From Streptomyces sp. NBC_00448 (lineage in GTDB: Bacteria > Actinomycetota > Actinomycetes > Streptomycetales > Streptomycetaceae), in the NCBI RefSeq assembly GCF_036014115.1, contig NZ_CP107913.1, positions 9,256,501 through 9,320,500 of the forward strand: a stretch of 64,000 nt of DNA. The letters are read 5' to 3'. How positions within the stretch are numbered: position 1 is the stretch's first letter; each line of letters begins with the position of its first letter. This document shows positions 63,990 to 64,000 of the stretch, in pieces. A program made the position numbers and the translations under genes. The notes under the pieces were generated by a model. That model made no database searches. It was not told the DNA's origin and was given only the letters and a program-made list of their open reading frames with translations.

Positions 63990-64000
63990 CGACCTCCTGT

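Overview
The window is 64 kb of very GC-rich DNA with strong third-position G/C bias, frequent GTG starts and long antiparallel shadow frames. With its streptogrisin-type secreted protease, CUT1 sugar importers that lack their own ATPase, two RsbW-like ATPases and a regulator of the MmyB-like type, it looks like chromosomal DNA of a Streptomyces-like actinomycete (Streptomyces or a close relative). I see no tRNA, rRNA, CRISPR array, transposase or phage gene. Accessory carbohydrate metabolism dominates.

Layout. (1) 1-7.2 kb: a GH36 alpha-galactosidase (cut by the window edge), an SDR dehydrogenase, a GntR regulator, galactonate dehydratase, a mutarotase-like protein, KDPGal/KDPG aldolase and a PfkB kinase. 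Together these form an oxidative (De Ley-Doudoroff type) galactose pathway. (2) 7.4-10 kb: a phosphate transporter, a small membrane partner and polyphosphate kinase 2. (3) 10-12.4 kb: rhamnose mutarotase, a GntR regulator and a decayed sugar permease. (4) 12.4-26.1 kb: a mirror-image locus. The left half (+ strand) has a ROK regulator, SBP, two permeases and a secreted Spherulin-4/GH135-like protein. The right half (- strand) has a secreted GH114-like endo-galactosaminidase, SBP, two permeases, a PfkB kinase and a GH4 alpha-galactosidase. The halves converge on a perfect 20-bp hairpin next to a 16-bp tandem repeat. (5) 26-37 kb: mostly single genes (PH-domain protein, P1 peptidase, AI-2E-like transporter, LtrA, old yellow enzyme with MerR, an SDR-MarR pair, glutamate decarboxylase, ornithine cyclodeaminase-like). 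(6) 36.5-44.4 kb: a secreted S1 protease, a GDSL esterase and a 1426-residue GH3 enzyme; the last two share a C/N-terminal module. (7) 44.4-46.2 kb: small conserved proteins. (8) 46.2-52.7 kb: a polyol operon (DeoR regulator, SBP, two permeases, zinc dehydrogenase, PfkB kinase). (9) 53-64 kb: GlgX, stress/anti-sigma-type ATPases, MazG, GNAT, two methyltransferases, hydrolase with XRE regulator, a regulator remnant and an unknown gene at the right edge.

The most interesting idea is that region 4 is a galactosaminogalactan (fungal cell-wall and biofilm polysaccharide) utilisation locus. Two secreted endo-enzyme families known for alpha-1,4-GalNAc/GalN chains sit in mirrored operons, each with its own importer, and region 1 would burn the galactose part. 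This is inferred from family membership and gene order; substrate specificity cannot be read from the sequence. None of the three importers has an ATPase gene, which suggests a shared MsiK-type ATPase elsewhere.
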